Shown: positions 7,746 to 17,078 of the stretch, in pieces | How the letters are laid out: every line of letters starts with the position of its first letter | Position numbering within the stretch: position 1 is the first letter of the stretch | The notes under the pieces: generated by a model | The model's database searches: none | Seen by the model: only the letters and a program-made list of their open reading frames with translations | Told to the model about the DNA's origin: nothing | Position numbers and translations under genes: made by a program | Assembly: GCF_012935325.2 (NCBI RefSeq) | Contig: NZ_JABBYG020000002.1 | Coordinates: 186,001-250,000, forward strand | Length of the DNA stretch: 64,000 bases | Direction: 5' to 3' | Source: Paenibacillus sp. PL91 | Lineage (GTDB): Bacteria > Bacillota > Bacilli > Paenibacillales > Paenibacillaceae

Positions 7746-8657
7746 TTATTCCGTTTTAGGCGTCTCCGTTGGATTTGCTCCATCCGTTGTAGCTGCCTCA
7801 TCGCCGACTGGCTTTAGCAGCAATTTTTTGGAGCCTGCCCGATCGCCATCAGGCACGGGAACGCCATTTACGGTAATTTCCGTCAAATCAGATCTGCCCA
7901 CATTGATGTAGATCGGACCTGTAAGATCATAGGTTTCGATAGTGCCATCCTCTGCATTCGCAGAATAAAGCTTCTCTCCCGTATTGCTGCCTGTGCGAAC
8001 CTCAAGCCAGCTTCGGCCGCCAACCACTTTAACTTCAACCTTATGGGCTACCCCAGCCGGACCAATATCGTATTGATCAGCCTTGCCCACCTTGCTTCCG
8101 AACGTAACCGTAGTTGGCGCAACAGTCGGAGTGGGAGAAACGGGTGGTGTACTAGGCTCGTTTTCGCTCCCAGTAGTGTTGTTATTATCCGTATTCTCAG
8201 TCGGCGGCTCGGACACTTCTGTAATATTGGTGCTGTTATCTGCTTGTTTCGGATCGCCAGAATCTCTGTTGATCGCATATACCCAAATGACGACAACGAT
8301 CAAAATAAGAAAGGACCACATCATAACGCTGAAACCGATTTTGCCAAGTCTCTCTGACGATTGAGATTTGACCCTGCGCGGCGCCCTAACGACAAGCGGC
8401 TCGGCAATTTGCTCTACCGGCGCAGCAGGCACCTCATGCTGATACAAGCGAAGCACTTCATCCGGATCGAGTCCAACTGCTTCTGCGTAATTTTTCACAA
8501 ATGCCCGTACATAGAAAGGACCTGGTAAAACCGTATGATCCCCACTCTCAATCGCTTCCAAGTACCGTTTTCTAATTTTTGTCGTTTCTTGAATATCGTC
8601 AAGCGTTAAGCCGCGTTGGTCTCTCGCCTTGCGAAGTAGTTCGCCTAAATCAGACAT
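7746..8657 (-). CDS. ymfM: RodZ-like cytoskeletal/HTH membrane protein
   Basis: Orthologue of B. subtilis YmfM/RodZ, which links MreB to the membrane and supports rod shape. Layout over 303 residues: N-terminal HTH (about 1-68, with LGELLRKARDQRGLTLDDI and KRYLEAIESGD), a short basic linker, one transmembrane helix (about 107-128), a low-complexity Thr/Pro/Asn-rich spacer (about 135-195), and a C-terminal DUF4115-type beta domain (about 200-285). Orientation is cytoplasmic HTH with an outside C-terminus. ATG 8657 follows GGAAGGAGG. It sits 18 nt after ymfK, as in Bacillus. Confidence 0.93.
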   Translation of the reverse strand: MSDLGELLRKARDQRGLTLDDIQETTKIRKRYLEAIESGDHTVLPGPFYVRAFVKNYAEAVGLDPDEVLRLYQHEVPAAPVEQIAEPLVVRAPRRVKSQSSERLGKIGFSVMMWSFLILIVVVIWVYAINRDSGDPKQADNSTNITEVSEPPTENTDNNNTTGSENEPSTPPVSPTPTVAPTTVTFGSKVGKADQYDIGPAGVAHKVEVKVVGGRSWLEVRTGSNTGEKLYSANAEDGTIETYDLTGPIYINVGRSDLTEITVNGVPVPDGDRAGSKKLLLKPVGDEAATTDGANPTETPKTE

Positions 8658-8675
8658 GAGACGGCCTCCTTCCGA

Positions 8676-9452
8676 TTAGAAATCGTCTGTATAGTTAGCT
8701 GTGAAAGATTCATAAGAAATTTCCTCATCTGGCGTATTGCGCAATTCTACAATAATGTCAAAATGGCTGTAATCAAAATTGGATTCCTTAATGAATATAT
8801 CTGGATGTTCAATTACTTTCGTCGATGGCATAGCCATAATCTCTTGCAGCAGGCCGTAGTGCTTTTCATTCGAGCGAATCGTGCTTACGATTCCATCTAT
8901 TATAAAAATATTGTTAGGCTGCATTTCGTCTTCAGACAGCTGGCTTCTGACCGTTTGCCGAAGCAAAGTAGAGGAAACAAAGGTCCAGCGCTTATTCGAG
9001 CATACGCTGCCTGCAATGATGGACTCCGTCTTGCCTACCCGCGGCATCCCTCTTAAACCTATAACCTGATTGCCGTCACGTTTAAACACTTCGCCCAAAA
9101 AGTCTACTAAAATACCGAGCTCATCGCGCGTAAAACGGAACGTTTTGCGGTCATCGGAATCACGTTCGATATAGCGTCCATGGCGGACTGCTAAAATATC
9201 GACGATGGTAGGCGTTCTCAGCTTGTTTACAGTAATATTATCAACCTTTTGAAGCATTTTGCCAAGCAGCTCGATTTTCTCGTCATCATCGGTCTGAAGA
9301 AGCATTCCCCTTGTTCGATCCTCAACGCCGTTGATCGTCATAATATTAACCTCAAGCATACCTAGCAATGAAGCGATATCTCCAAGCAAGCCTGGGCGGT
9401 TCTTATGTATTTTGTATTCCATGTACCACTGCTTCGACTCCAAAGCTTTCAC
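8676..9452 (-). CDS. ymfK: YmfK, DUF3388 protein with N-terminal ACT-like domain
   Basis: Conserved Bacillales protein of unknown function. Residues about 12-80 look like an ACT small-molecule-binding domain (HKNRPGLLGDIASLLGMLEVNI). The rest is the DUF3388 region, in which GLRGMPRVGKTESIIAG (about 140-156) resembles a P-loop, followed by a WTFVSSTLLRQTVRS stretch and an acidic C-terminus. The start is GTG 9450-9452 with only a weak AGGA nearby; an internal ATG at 9422 is a possible alternative. Immediately upstream are a promoter (9513-9541) and the ymfJ terminator. The neighbours ymfJ and ymfM are the same as in B. subtilis. ATPase or nucleotide-binding activity is only an inference. Confidence 0.85.
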   Translation of the reverse strand: MKALESKQWYMEYKIHKNRPGLLGDIASLLGMLEVNIMTINGVEDRTRGMLLQTDDDEKIELLGKMLQKVDNITVNKLRTPTIVDILAVRHGRYIERDSDDRKTFRFTRDELGILVDFLGEVFKRDGNQVIGLRGMPRVGKTESIIAGSVCSNKRWTFVSSTLLRQTVRSQLSEDEMQPNNIFIIDGIVSTIRSNEKHYGLLQEIMAMPSTKVIEHPDIFIKESNFDYSHFDIIVELRNTPDEEISYESFTANYTDDF

Positions 9453-9512
9453 CGTCCTAAACCTAATCGTATAGAAGTATGTAAATGATTGAACTGGCCG
9501 TCATAAAACATA

Positions 9513-9541
9513 ATTCTACAATTTTCGTCACAATCCTGCAA
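9513..9541 (-). promoter_or_regulatory. Probable sigma-A promoter of ymfK-rodZ-yajQ
   Basis: TTGCAG (9536-9541), 17-nt spacer, TAGAAT (9513-9518) on the minus strand, just after the ymfJ terminator. Confidence 0.55.
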
Positions 9542-9543
9542 CC

Positions 9544-9590
9544 CAAAAAGAAACATTGCAGAAAAGCCTCCTAAAGGGAGGCTCTTCTGC
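9544..9590 (-). terminator. Terminator after ymfJ
   Basis: Fourteen-pair stem (arms 9558-9571 and 9577-9590, one G-U) with a 5-nt loop; the minus-strand tail contains TTTCTTTTTGGG. Strong candidate. Confidence 0.8.
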
Positions 9591-9632
9591 TGCTGCTTCT
9601 GTTGACGAAATGCCGCCATCGCAAAAAATGGG

Positions 9633-9884
9633 CTACGATTTTTGGACGAGCTTGACCATCAAGCAGGCTAGCGTCTTGCGTTCAGACTCGTCGCCTGCAT
9701 CCCAAAGCTCTTTCAATACGCGTTCTTCCTCATTTTTCGGATCAACCTTTTCTTCAAGAAAAGTGCCGATCTCGTAAGCTAAGGAAACAATCGTTTCTTC
9801 CGTCATCCCAATTTTTTTCGCTTGTGATACACGGTCTGCCAAAAAATGCTTCCATGTTGCAAAGTTAGAAAGGACAGTCGACAT
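9633..9884 (-). CDS. ymfJ: YmfJ, DUF3243 small protein
   Basis: 83-residue soluble acidic-to-neutral protein of the DUF3243 family, restricted to Bacillales; function unknown. Recognisable by WKHFLADRVSQAKKIGM, VSLAYEIGTFLEEKVDP and NEEERVLKELWDAGDESE. The frame is open 21 codons further upstream, but TAGGAGG precedes the ATG at 9882-9884 by about 9 nt and gives the expected family length. It lies between ymfI and ymfK, as in B. subtilis, and is bounded downstream by a strong terminator. Confidence 0.88.
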   Translation of the reverse strand: MSTVLSNFATWKHFLADRVSQAKKIGMTEETIVSLAYEIGTFLEEKVDPKNEEERVLKELWDAGDESERKTLACLMVKLVQKS

Positions 9885-9954
9885 GCTTCTTCGCCTCCTA
9901 CAGGTATAGAAAAGAATCATCAACAGTCTTATCATGCGTAAAAGCATGTCTAAT

Positions 9955-9992
9955 TATGCAAAGGGGCTTGTCCGCCAAAAAAGGACAGCCGC
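9955..9992 (-). terminator. Possible terminator after ymfI
   Basis: Arms 9965-9973 (GGCTTGTCC) and 9983-9990 (GGACAGCC) pair with one bulged base around an AT-rich loop; the minus-strand tail is CCTTTGCAT. Weak U-run. Confidence 0.45.
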
Positions 9993-9995
9993 AAG

Positions 9996-10742
9996 CTATG
10001 TATGCCAGCCGCCATTGGGGCTAATAACTTGTCCAGTTATATACGAAGATTCCGGCAGCGCCAGAAAATATACGAGTGAAGCGATTTCTTCCGTTGAACC
10101 AAATCGCCCAACCGGAATTTCCTGCTGCATCGCAGCCTTCTCCTCCGCATTGAAGCTATCCATCATTTCGGTATCCACCGCGCCTGGCGCAACCGCATTT
10201 ACTGTAACGCCCGTCGGCGCCAGCTCCTTGGCCAGCGCCTTCGTAAAAGCGTTCATTCCGCCTTTTGTTGTGGAATAAAGCACTTCGCAGGATGCTCCCG
10301 ACATCCCCCAAATGGAGGAAACGTTAATGATGCGGCCATAACGCTGGGCAATCATATTCGGCATGAACAGCTGCGAGCATAAAAACATGCCCTTCAGGTT
10401 GACAGCCATCACATCATCCCAATCTTCCTCGGTCACATCCATTAACATGCCGTAATGCGAAATGCCTCCGTTGTTGACTAATATATCCGGAAGCATATTG
10501 TGGCTCTCCAGCTTCTCCCGCATCCGCTCAAGCTGCTCCTTGGAGCGCAGGTCGGCAGAGATAGTGAGTACGTTCGCACCAAGCGCCATACAGGTACGTG
10601 CCGTCTCGTTTGCCGTCTCATGTGATTGCAAGTAATGAATGACGATGTTGACTCCCTCAGCCGCAAATCGTCTGGCGATTGCTGCTCCGATGCCGCGGCC
10701 TCCCCCAGTAATCAGCACCGTCATTTCCTGAAGCGTCTTCAT
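9996..10742 (-). CDS. ymfI: SDR family EF-P 5-aminopentanone reductase (YmfI)
   Basis: Classical short-chain dehydrogenase/reductase, 248 residues. It shows the NAD(P)-binding TGGGRGIG at residue 12, NNGG near 89, the catalytic Ser in NVSSIWG near 140 and Y-x3-K in YSTTKGG near 155. In B. subtilis YmfI reduces the 5-aminopentanone on Lys32 of elongation factor P to 5-aminopentanol. The ATG overlaps the ymfH stop (ATGA), so the two are probably coupled. Sequence alone cannot separate it from FabG-like 3-oxoacyl-ACP reductases; the ymfF-ymfH-ymfI context decides the call. Confidence 0.88.
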   Translation of the reverse strand: MKTLQEMTVLITGGGRGIGAAIARRFAAEGVNIVIHYLQSHETANETARTCMALGANVLTISADLRSKEQLERMREKLESHNMLPDILVNNGGISHYGMLMDVTEEDWDDVMAVNLKGMFLCSQLFMPNMIAQRYGRIINVSSIWGMSGASCEVLYSTTKGGMNAFTKALAKELAPTGVTVNAVAPGAVDTEMMDSFNAEEKAAMQQEIPVGRFGSTEEIASLVYFLALPESSYITGQVISPNGGWHT

Positions 10743-12025
10743 TTTGACGGCTGTTCCACAATAGATACGGATAGCTGATTAAAATCAAAGTGCTCACGAA
10801 GACGCTCATTAACCTCGTCAAGCGTGCATTTTTCATAGAAATCAAGCACATCGAACATATCGCTGTCACGGAATCGATATCTCGTAAATTCGCCGGCAAT
10901 GGCTTCTGGGGAGTTTAACATACGCAAATACCCGCCGATTTTTTTGCGCTTGGCTCTCTCGAACGCAGTTGGTTCAATGCCTTTGGCTAAAATGCCCTCA
11001 ATAGCTGAACGTATTTGCTTAATCAGCTCATCCGGATTTGGCGTGTCGCCCCCGATAACCGAGAAGGCGTATCCCGTGCTCGAATTGTACTCGTGTCCGA
11101 AGGAGTCCGAGATCAGATCATTCTCATAAAGCTGCTGATAGAGCGTAGAGCTCGGTCCGATAAGGGCTTCCAGCATCAGCTTAGTCGTCACCTCTTGGCG
11201 AAGCAGCGCTTCACCGGTTAGCCCCGTTTGCTTTTCTTTGAGTCCGAGCATGCATTTTGGCAGTGAAACGGGAAGCTCCGTCACCTTGCGAGCGATCTTG
11301 ACAGCTTCGGGCTCTTTCTCAAAATATCGCTCGATCGGTCCCTGCGGCTCAAACGATTTGCTATTCTGATTATCGCGCACAAGCTGGAACACTTCTTCCG
11401 CCTTCACTCCGCCAACAACAAACAAGATCATATTGGAGGGATGATAAAAGGTTTCGTAGCAGCGATAAAGGGTTTCCTTATCGATTTGCCTGATGGACTC
11501 CACCGTTCCGGCGATATCAATATGAACCGGATGCTCATGATAAAGCGCATCAATCAACCCAAAATAAACTCTCCAATCTGGATTGTCACGATACATATTG
11601 ATTTCTTGCTCGATGATTCCTTTTTCTTTCTCTACATTGGCATCTGTAAAATAAGGATTTTGAACGAAATTGATCAACGTCTCCAAATTGGCGTTGATCT
11701 GCTCCGTTGCCGAGAACAAATATACCGTTCTGTCGAAGCTCGTGAAGGCGTTCGCCGAAGCGCCTTGCGATGCAAATACGGCAAATATATCGCCCGTAGG
11801 CTCCTCGAACATTTTGTGCTCTAGGAAATGCGCGATGCCGTCAGGCACTTTCACAGGAGGCTGATTGCCAACCGAGAAGCGGTTGTCAACCGAACCATAC
11901 TTTGTCGAAAATGTCGCATAGGTTTTATTAAAGCCTTCCTTCGGCAGCACGATAACCTCAAGTCCGTTATCAAGCACTTCGCGATACAAGGTTTCCTGTA
12001 CGTTCGGATAGCTGAGCGTTTGCAT
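10739..12025 (-). CDS. ymfH: M16 zinc peptidase YmfH (EF-P modification-associated)
   Basis: 428-residue M16 (insulinase/pitrilysin) family protein. It has the inverted zinc motif HFLEH at about residue 68 and the downstream glutamate in KGIIEQEINMYRD near 150, so it is catalytically competent by sequence. B. subtilis YmfF and YmfH are reported to be needed for the 5-aminopentanol modification of EF-P, although their substrate is not clear. The start ATG 12025 follows AAAGGAGG. It lies 3 nt after ymfF and overlaps ymfI by 4 nt. With YmfF lacking the zinc motif, the two probably form an active/inactive M16 heterodimer. Confidence 0.9.
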   Translation of the reverse strand: MQTLSYPNVQETLYREVLDNGLEVIVLPKEGFNKTYATFSTKYGSVDNRFSVGNQPPVKVPDGIAHFLEHKMFEEPTGDIFAVFASQGASANAFTSFDRTVYLFSATEQINANLETLINFVQNPYFTDANVEKEKGIIEQEINMYRDNPDWRVYFGLIDALYHEHPVHIDIAGTVESIRQIDKETLYRCYETFYHPSNMILFVVGGVKAEEVFQLVRDNQNSKSFEPQGPIERYFEKEPEAVKIARKVTELPVSLPKCMLGLKEKQTGLTGEALLRQEVTTKLMLEALIGPSSTLYQQLYENDLISDSFGHEYNSSTGYAFSVIGGDTPNPDELIKQIRSAIEGILAKGIEPTAFERAKRKKIGGYLRMLNSPEAIAGEFTRYRFRDSDMFDVLDFYEKCTLDEVNERLREHFDFNQLSVSIVEQPSK

Positions 12026-12028
12026 TGG

Positions 12029-13303
12029 TTATGCCTCCTTTCGATCACGCAAAAAGTAAATCGTATCGAGCTGCACGCGCTCCGCAACCTTCACGATATC
12101 CTCAGCGGTAACCGCCTGAACCTGCGCAAGCAGCTGCTCTGCACTTCGCTCTTTCCCGGTCAGCACGCTGTTGAAGTCATAGGCGATCATCTCATAAGCG
12201 GAATCTTGAAGCTCGCGGAGATGATTCGAAATCATCGCCTTCGTCTGGCTCATCTCAAGTTCCGAAAGCTGGCCTTGCCTCATGCTTTCAAGCTGCTCCT
12301 CGATAATGGCGACAGCACGCTCGTAATTTGCGAATTCGATGCCTGATTGAATCGTGCAAAGCCCTTTATGTCCATCTAGCCTTGACGCTGCATAATAGGC
12401 CAGACTTTCCTTCTCACGAACGTTCAAGAAAAGCTTCGAATGCGGGTATCCTCCCAAAATGCCGTTGTACATTAAGGCTGCTGGATAAGCGTCGTCGCCA
12501 TAGCCTACACCGGTGCGAAGTCCCAGGTTCAGCTTGCCTTGGCTTACCTCCATGCGTTCCGTTACTTTCTTCACTTCTTTGACCGCATGCTGGACGTTAG
12601 GCACCGTATATGCAGACGGCGTGCCATCCTTCAGCTTGAATGCTTCGGTCACGAGCTGGGTTACTTCCTCAAGCGTCGTATCCCCAACGACATACAGGTC
12701 AAGCGCAGCGTTATTCAGCCATTGCTCATAATTCTCAAACAAGGATGCAGGCGTTATCGCATCTATTTCAGATCGTTTGCCTAGGGGATGCAGACGGTAA
12801 GGCTCATCTGCGCACATTTCTTCCAAGCAGCGCTCAGCCGCATATCGTATTTTATCGTTCACGATTGCCTCAAGCCGTTTTCTAAGCGTCGTTTTTTCTG
12901 CGTCCACATATTTATGATGGAAGCCGTTATCGTCTATGAGCGGATCGGTAAGCACATCTCCCAAGAAATGCAGCGATTCTGCCAGTAGCGAGGTGTTTGA
13001 TGAGACGAATTCATCGTTGATTACATCCATGCGGAATTGGACGATTTGGGCATCGCCTCTTTTATATACGTCAAAACCGAAGCCTGCGCCATATAAATCG
13101 TCAAGCTTCTCACGGAAAGCAATCGTTTCAGGCAAATTAGCAGTGCCTCTTCTGAGCACGAACGGAATGAGCGCAACCGGCGTTACCGTTGCTTCATCAA
13201 GCGTAAGTCCCGCAAATAAGGAAATGGCAAACGTTTTAAATCGTTTTGTAGGCAACACATGCAGACGGATGCGCTGCAGCTGCCCTCTTTCGAATTGGGT
13301 CAC
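12029..13303 (-). CDS. ymfF: M16-like protein YmfF lacking the zinc-binding motif
   Basis: 424-residue M16-fold protein. Where active members carry HxxEH, this one reads PFVLRRGTANLPET (about residues 46-59), so it should not bind the catalytic zinc and probably acts as the structural partner of YmfH. The open frame extends to an ATG at 13402, but the promoter (-10 at 13328-13333) predicts transcription starting near 13321. AAAGGAG is placed for the GTG at 13301-13303, giving VTQFERGQL as the N-terminus. First gene of the ymfF-ymfH-ymfI operon. Confidence 0.88.
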   Translation of the reverse strand: MTQFERGQLQRIRLHVLPTKRFKTFAISLFAGLTLDEATVTPVALIPFVLRRGTANLPETIAFREKLDDLYGAGFGFDVYKRGDAQIVQFRMDVINDEFVSSNTSLLAESLHFLGDVLTDPLIDDNGFHHKYVDAEKTTLRKRLEAIVNDKIRYAAERCLEEMCADEPYRLHPLGKRSEIDAITPASLFENYEQWLNNAALDLYVVGDTTLEEVTQLVTEAFKLKDGTPSAYTVPNVQHAVKEVKKVTERMEVSQGKLNLGLRTGVGYGDDAYPAALMYNGILGGYPHSKLFLNVREKESLAYYAASRLDGHKGLCTIQSGIEFANYERAVAIIEEQLESMRQGQLSELEMSQTKAMISNHLRELQDSAYEMIAYDFNSVLTGKERSAEQLLAQVQAVTAEDIVKVAERVQLDTIYFLRDRKEA

Positions 13304-13327
13304 TCGGTTTGCTCCTTTCATCGGTGC

Positions 13328-13357
13328 GTTATAGAGTAAATCTATTCCAATTGACAA
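13328..13357 (-). promoter_or_regulatory. Sigma-A promoter of ymfF-ymfH-ymfI
   Basis: TTGTCA (13352-13357), 18-nt spacer, TATAAC (13328-13333) on the minus strand. The very short leader supports the GTG 13303 start for ymfF. Confidence 0.7.
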
Positions 13358-13382
13358 ATCACTATACCATTCTAACCTATAG

Positions 13383-13431
13383 GAAATGGAAGAAGCAACC
13401 ACTGCTGCGCTAGGCAGTAACGGCTGCTTCC
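13383..13431 (-). terminator. Terminator after sleB
   Basis: Arms GAAGCAACC/GGCTGCTTC (13392-13400, 13422-13430) and inner ACTGC/GCAGT (13401-13405, 13414-13418), with a small internal bulge. The minus-strand tail is rich in T (TTCTTCCATTTCC). Confidence 0.6.
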
Positions 13432-13450
13432 TTTCGTGAAAAACGTATAG

Positions 13451-14224
13451 TTACATACAGAAAATGTGCTTCCCAATCGTCTTGATCTGCGTCCGAGTCC
13501 AAATCCATTTGGAGGTAGCTGTATCCGGATTGAAATAGTAGAGGCAGCCGCCACTTGGGTCCCAGCCATTAATCGCATCCTCAACCGCTTCCCTTGCCTT
13601 GGCATTTGGCTTCAGCCAAATTTGACCGTCAGCAACTGCCGTGAAGGCACCGGGCTGGAAAATGACGCCATAGATTGTGTTCGGAAAGCTTTGCGATTTC
13701 AGACGGTTAATGATAACAGCCGCAACTGCTACTTGCCCCTCATAAGGCTCGCCGCGCGCTTCGCCGTAAACGGCATTCGCCATAATCTGCAAATCATTAT
13801 CCGTCAAGCCAAGTCGATTGGACTGCCCGATTGTCGTTTTGTCTCCTGTCGAGCTGGCGGTTTCCTTGCCGCCGCCAGATCCGCCGGAATTAGCTGTAGG
13901 CTTCCAGCTTTTTGTAGCTTCCCAAAGCTTTAGCTTTGTTTTTGCTCCGACAACCCCATCCGATTTAAGACCAAACTTCCACTGGAACCATGTTACCGCG
14001 TTTTTAGTCGTTGCTCCAAATTTACCGTCTACTGCACCTTTAAAATAACCGAGATGCTTGAGCCGTCCTTGCAATTCATAGACGTCCTGACCAGAGGAGC
14101 CTACCGTTAAGGTAGCGTTGCTGAATGTTTCCTTTGTTTCGTTGTGCACACCGCGCATGAACGAAAAGGAGCCGAACAGCAGCAGCACGATAATCGAGGT
14201 TACCAAAATTAAACGATTTCTCAT
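13451..14224 (-). CDS. sleB: Spore cortex-lytic enzyme SleB
   Basis: Germination-specific cortex hydrolase (lytic transglycosylase acting on muramic-delta-lactam peptidoglycan). Order over 257 residues: signal peptide or anchor (about 4-24), PG_binding_1 peptidoglycan-binding domain (about 40-100, SSGQDVYELQGRLKHLGY and DGKFGATTKNAV), a Gly/Ser/Thr linker, and a Hydrolase_2 catalytic domain (about 140-257) with the catalytic glutamate in YGEARGEPYEGQVAVAAV. It is transcribed from a sigma-G promoter (14282-14311), fitting forespore synthesis. The usual partner ypeB is not adjacent here; the neighbours are spoIIIE and ymfF. Confidence 0.93.
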   Translation of the reverse strand: MRNRLILVTSIIVLLLFGSFSFMRGVHNETKETFSNATLTVGSSGQDVYELQGRLKHLGYFKGAVDGKFGATTKNAVTWFQWKFGLKSDGVVGAKTKLKLWEATKSWKPTANSGGSGGGKETASSTGDKTTIGQSNRLGLTDNDLQIMANAVYGEARGEPYEGQVAVAAVIINRLKSQSFPNTIYGVIFQPGAFTAVADGQIWLKPNAKAREAVEDAINGWDPSGGCLYYFNPDTATSKWIWTRTQIKTIGKHIFCM

Positions 14225-14281
14225 GTTGGGATCTGCCTTTCTCTTGCAAGTTAGTTCGCTTAAGGTAGCGTTACCTAACTT

Positions 14282-14311
14282 TAGTATGAGAAATTCATCC
14301 CTCTTCTATGC
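14282..14311 (-). promoter_or_regulatory. Sigma-G promoter of sleB
   Basis: GCATA (-35, 14307-14311), 18-nt spacer, CATACTA (-10, 14282-14288) on the minus strand. This fits the B. subtilis sigma-G consensus GHATR-N18-CATXHTA at every position. sleB is a known sigma-G regulon member. Confidence 0.85.
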
Positions 14312-14342
14312 ATTTTATCCTGCTTCGTTCATTCCACGTAAA

Positions 14343-17024
14343 TTATGAGCTGACTCTGCCGGCTTGGAATTCGTCCATCGTAATCAGAACTTCCCTAGGC
14401 TTGCTTCCTTCATATGGCCCCACTATAGAGCGTGCCTCCATTTGGTCGATTAGCCTTGCAGCTCTTGTGTAGCCGATCCGCATGCGTCGCTGCAGCAAGG
14501 AAACTGAAGCTTGCTTCGCTTCCAAAATAATTTGCACCGCTTGATCGTAAAGCTCATCAACCGCCTCATTGCCCTCTGCCGACTCTTCCTCGACCTCTGG
14601 CACAAGATCTTCTTTATATTCCGCTTCCGCTTGGCCGCGCGCGTAATTAACGAGCGTCTCCACTTCCTGATCCGATAGAAAAGCGCCCTGTACCCGAATC
14701 GGCTTGGACATCCCTACTGGCAAGAAGAGCATATCCCCGCGGCCAAGCAGCTTCTCTGCCCCTACCATGTCGAGAATCGTGCGTGAATCCACCTGCGAAG
14801 AAACGCCAAAAGCAATACGTGAAGGAATATTTGCTTTGATGACGCCTGTAATAACATCAACTGACGGCCGCTGCGTCGCAATGATGAGATGAATGCCCGC
14901 AGCACGTGCCATTTGGGCAAGCCGTGCGATGGAATCCTCCACGTCATTTGCGGCTACCATCATAAGATCCGCAAGCTCGTCCACAATAACGACGATATAA
15001 GGGAGAACAGCGGCTGGATTGTCAGCCATCAACGTATTGTAGCCTTCAATGTTGCGCGTTGCCGACTTGGAGAACAGCTCATAGCGGCTCTCCATCTCGA
15101 CGACGATCTTCTTCAAAGCGAGCGAAGCCCGCTTAGGATTCGTCACGACGGGAGCAAGCAAATGAGGAATGCCATTGTACACGTTGAGTTCAACCATCTT
15201 CGGGTCAATCATAAGAAACTTTACTTCATCAGGCGCAGCCTTATACAAAATGCTTGTAATAATACCGTTGATACAAACCGATTTACCGGAACCTGTAGCA
15301 CCAGCTACGAGCAGATGGGGCATTTTCGCTAAATTGCCCACAATCGTCTGACCGGAAATATCACGGCCGAATGCGATAGACAATTTGGAAGCAGCATTTT
15401 GGAAGGTAGCTGTCTCCATAACCTCGCGCATCGTAACGACGGATACTTCCATGTTCGGAACTTCTATGCCGATCGCTGATTTCCCCGGAATTGGGGCTTC
15501 CATCCGAATATCCTTTGCGGCTAACGCAAGGGCGATATCATCGGTGAGGCTTACGATCCGACTCACTTTTACGCCGGTAGCAGGCTGTACCTCATAGCGC
15601 GTCACCGCGGGGCCTCTAACGACATCGAGAACCTTCGCACGAACGCCAAAGCTTTCGAGCGTCGCCTCCAGCTTGCGGCGAGAGTCGTACATATCAGAAG
15701 CATCTGCGCTTTTGCCAAGTAAATTAGGCTTCGTAAGCAGCGAAAACGGAGGCAGCAGATATGGCTTCACCGTACTTGGCTCTGCTTCAGCTATCGGAAG
15801 CCTTGGTATCGGCTGCGCTGCGCTCTCGTCTATCACTAATGCTTCTGAAGCCTCGGAGGCTTCGCTTGAGAGCGAATCTGGATTAAGAAGCTCTGCCTCG
15901 TCCTCAAGCTTGCTCTCATCGGAATCATCAGCCACCTCGGAGGGACCAAGCTCTTGAATTGGCCACGATTCGTTCCATTCTTCCTCATTAGGCGGTGCTG
16001 GAAGCTCGGGATCGATGATTAAGCCATTCTCTGAATTTTCCCAAGGAACAGCATGCTCCTGAATAGATTGGGTATGTAGCGGTTCTGAATGTAAGTCTTC
16101 GCCAGATTTCTCCCATGGCGGATCGAGATCATTTTGCCAAGCTGGCTTGCTGTTTGTTCGCGCTTCAATGCTATTGGGCTCGAACACCCACTCATCCTGC
16201 TCGTCTTCCTTCTTGCCTTGTTCCTCGGTATTGCTTTCTTGTCTCCAAGAGAAAAACAAGGATCTCTTCTTTTTGGGAGGAGACACGACATAGCCTTCAT
16301 GATCATCATCTATCGTGTCATCATCATCAGCATCGACTTGATCTACATTCACCGCAGATGCCGCAGAAGCACGCCTAGCTGCCTGTTTCGCCCATTTTGC
16401 TCCTAGCAATTTAAACATGCGGGTTGCACGCGAGCTTACCAATCTGCCTAATTCCACATACGACTTCCCTGTCATCAGCATAATGGAAATGGCGAACATG
16501 ACGAACATAATCAGCTTTGCGCCGTAATAGCCAAACAAAGAGAAAAATAACGAGTATTGAATGGCTCCGACGTAACCGCCGCTTATTTCTTTGTCTCTAA
16601 TGGGCAAATCGTTTGCAGCTGGAACACTAATTAAGGATAGCTGTAAATCGCTGCTAAGCTGCCTAAAAATCGTCGTGCCGGTCAAATCAACCGTGGGGCT
16701 TAGCTTCTGCTCGATTTCGGAGATCGAGCTCATCAGCGTAAAAGCAAGCACCAAAATAAACAATCCCGTCCGTCTATTCGTCCAGCCTCTTGGCCAAGCC
16801 CGTTTAATCATGACAGTTAGTCCAATAACGATGCCAATTAATGCAAGCACAAAATAAAACTTGCCGAGCACAAGCCCAAATAGCTTGGATAACGAGCGCC
16901 CGACAGCCGCTTCACCGGATAATGCAATAATGGAGATTGTAATAAGCAATATGCCGTATACTTCGTATTTTAAGTTTGTGCCAATTGTTTTTTTTCGTCT
17001 TCTTTTCTTTGCCAAATCCGTCAC
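14343..17024 (-). CDS. spoIIIE: DNA translocase SpoIIIE/FtsK
   Basis: Septal DNA pump that moves the chromosome into the forespore and clears DNA from division septa. Over 893 residues it has four transmembrane helices in the first 185 residues and a long acidic, Ser/Glu/Pro-rich linker (about 200-430). The RecA-like motor follows, with Walker A GATGSGKS near 570 and Walker [13 protein letters not shown] near 675, then the C-terminal winged-helix gamma domain (about 830-893, [20 protein letters not shown]) that reads polar DNA motifs. The start is GTG 17022-17024 with a poor Shine-Dalgarno (AGAG), so initiation could be inefficient. Upstream is a TATAAT and a LexA-like box (17079-17092). Confidence 0.96.
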   Translation of the reverse strand: MTDLAKKRRRKKTIGTNLKYEVYGILLITISIIALSGEAAVGRSLSKLFGLVLGKFYFVLALIGIVIGLTVMIKRAWPRGWTNRRTGLFILVLAFTLMSSISEIEQKLSPTVDLTGTTIFRQLSSDLQLSLISVPAANDLPIRDKEISGGYVGAIQYSLFFSLFGYYGAKLIMFVMFAISIMLMTGKSYVELGRLVSSRATRMFKLLGAKWAKQAARRASAASAVNVDQVDADDDDTIDDDHEGYVVSPPKKKRSLFFSWRQESNTEEQGKKEDEQDEWVFEPNSIEARTNSKPAWQNDLDPPWEKSGEDLHSEPLHTQSIQEHAVPWENSENGLIIDPELPAPPNEEEWNESWPIQELGPSEVADDSDESKLEDEAELLNPDSLSSEASEASEALVIDESAAQPIPRLPIAEAEPSTVKPYLLPPFSLLTKPNLLGKSADASDMYDSRRKLEATLESFGVRAKVLDVVRGPAVTRYEVQPATGVKVSRIVSLTDDIALALAAKDIRMEAPIPGKSAIGIEVPNMEVSVVTMREVMETATFQNAASKLSIAFGRDISGQTIVGNLAKMPHLLVAGATGSGKSVCINGIITSILYKAAPDEVKFLMIDPKMVELNVYNGIPHLLAPVVTNPKRASLALKKIVVEMESRYELFSKSATRNIEGYNTLMADNPAAVLPYIVVIVDELADLMMVAANDVEDSIARLAQMARAAGIHLIIATQRPSVDVITGVIKANIPSRIAFGVSSQVDSRTILDMVGAEKLLGRGDMLFLPVGMSKPIRVQGAFLSDQEVETLVNYARGQAEAEYKEDLVPEVEEESAEGNEAVDELYDQAVQIILEAKQASVSLLQRRMRIGYTRAARLIDQMEARSIVGPYEGSKPREVLITMDEFQAGRVSS

Positions 17025-17036
17025 CTCTGGTAAAAG

Positions 17037-17042
17037 ATTATA
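17037..17042 (-). promoter_or_regulatory. Possible -10 element of a spoIIIE promoter
   Basis: TATAAT on the minus strand 13 nt before the spoIIIE GTG, with no good -35 at 16-18 nt. Such a promoter may need an activator or be minor. Confidence 0.35.
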
Positions 17043-17078
17043 CCATAGGTGGGCAAATGTTCCTATGAGACATTCGTA

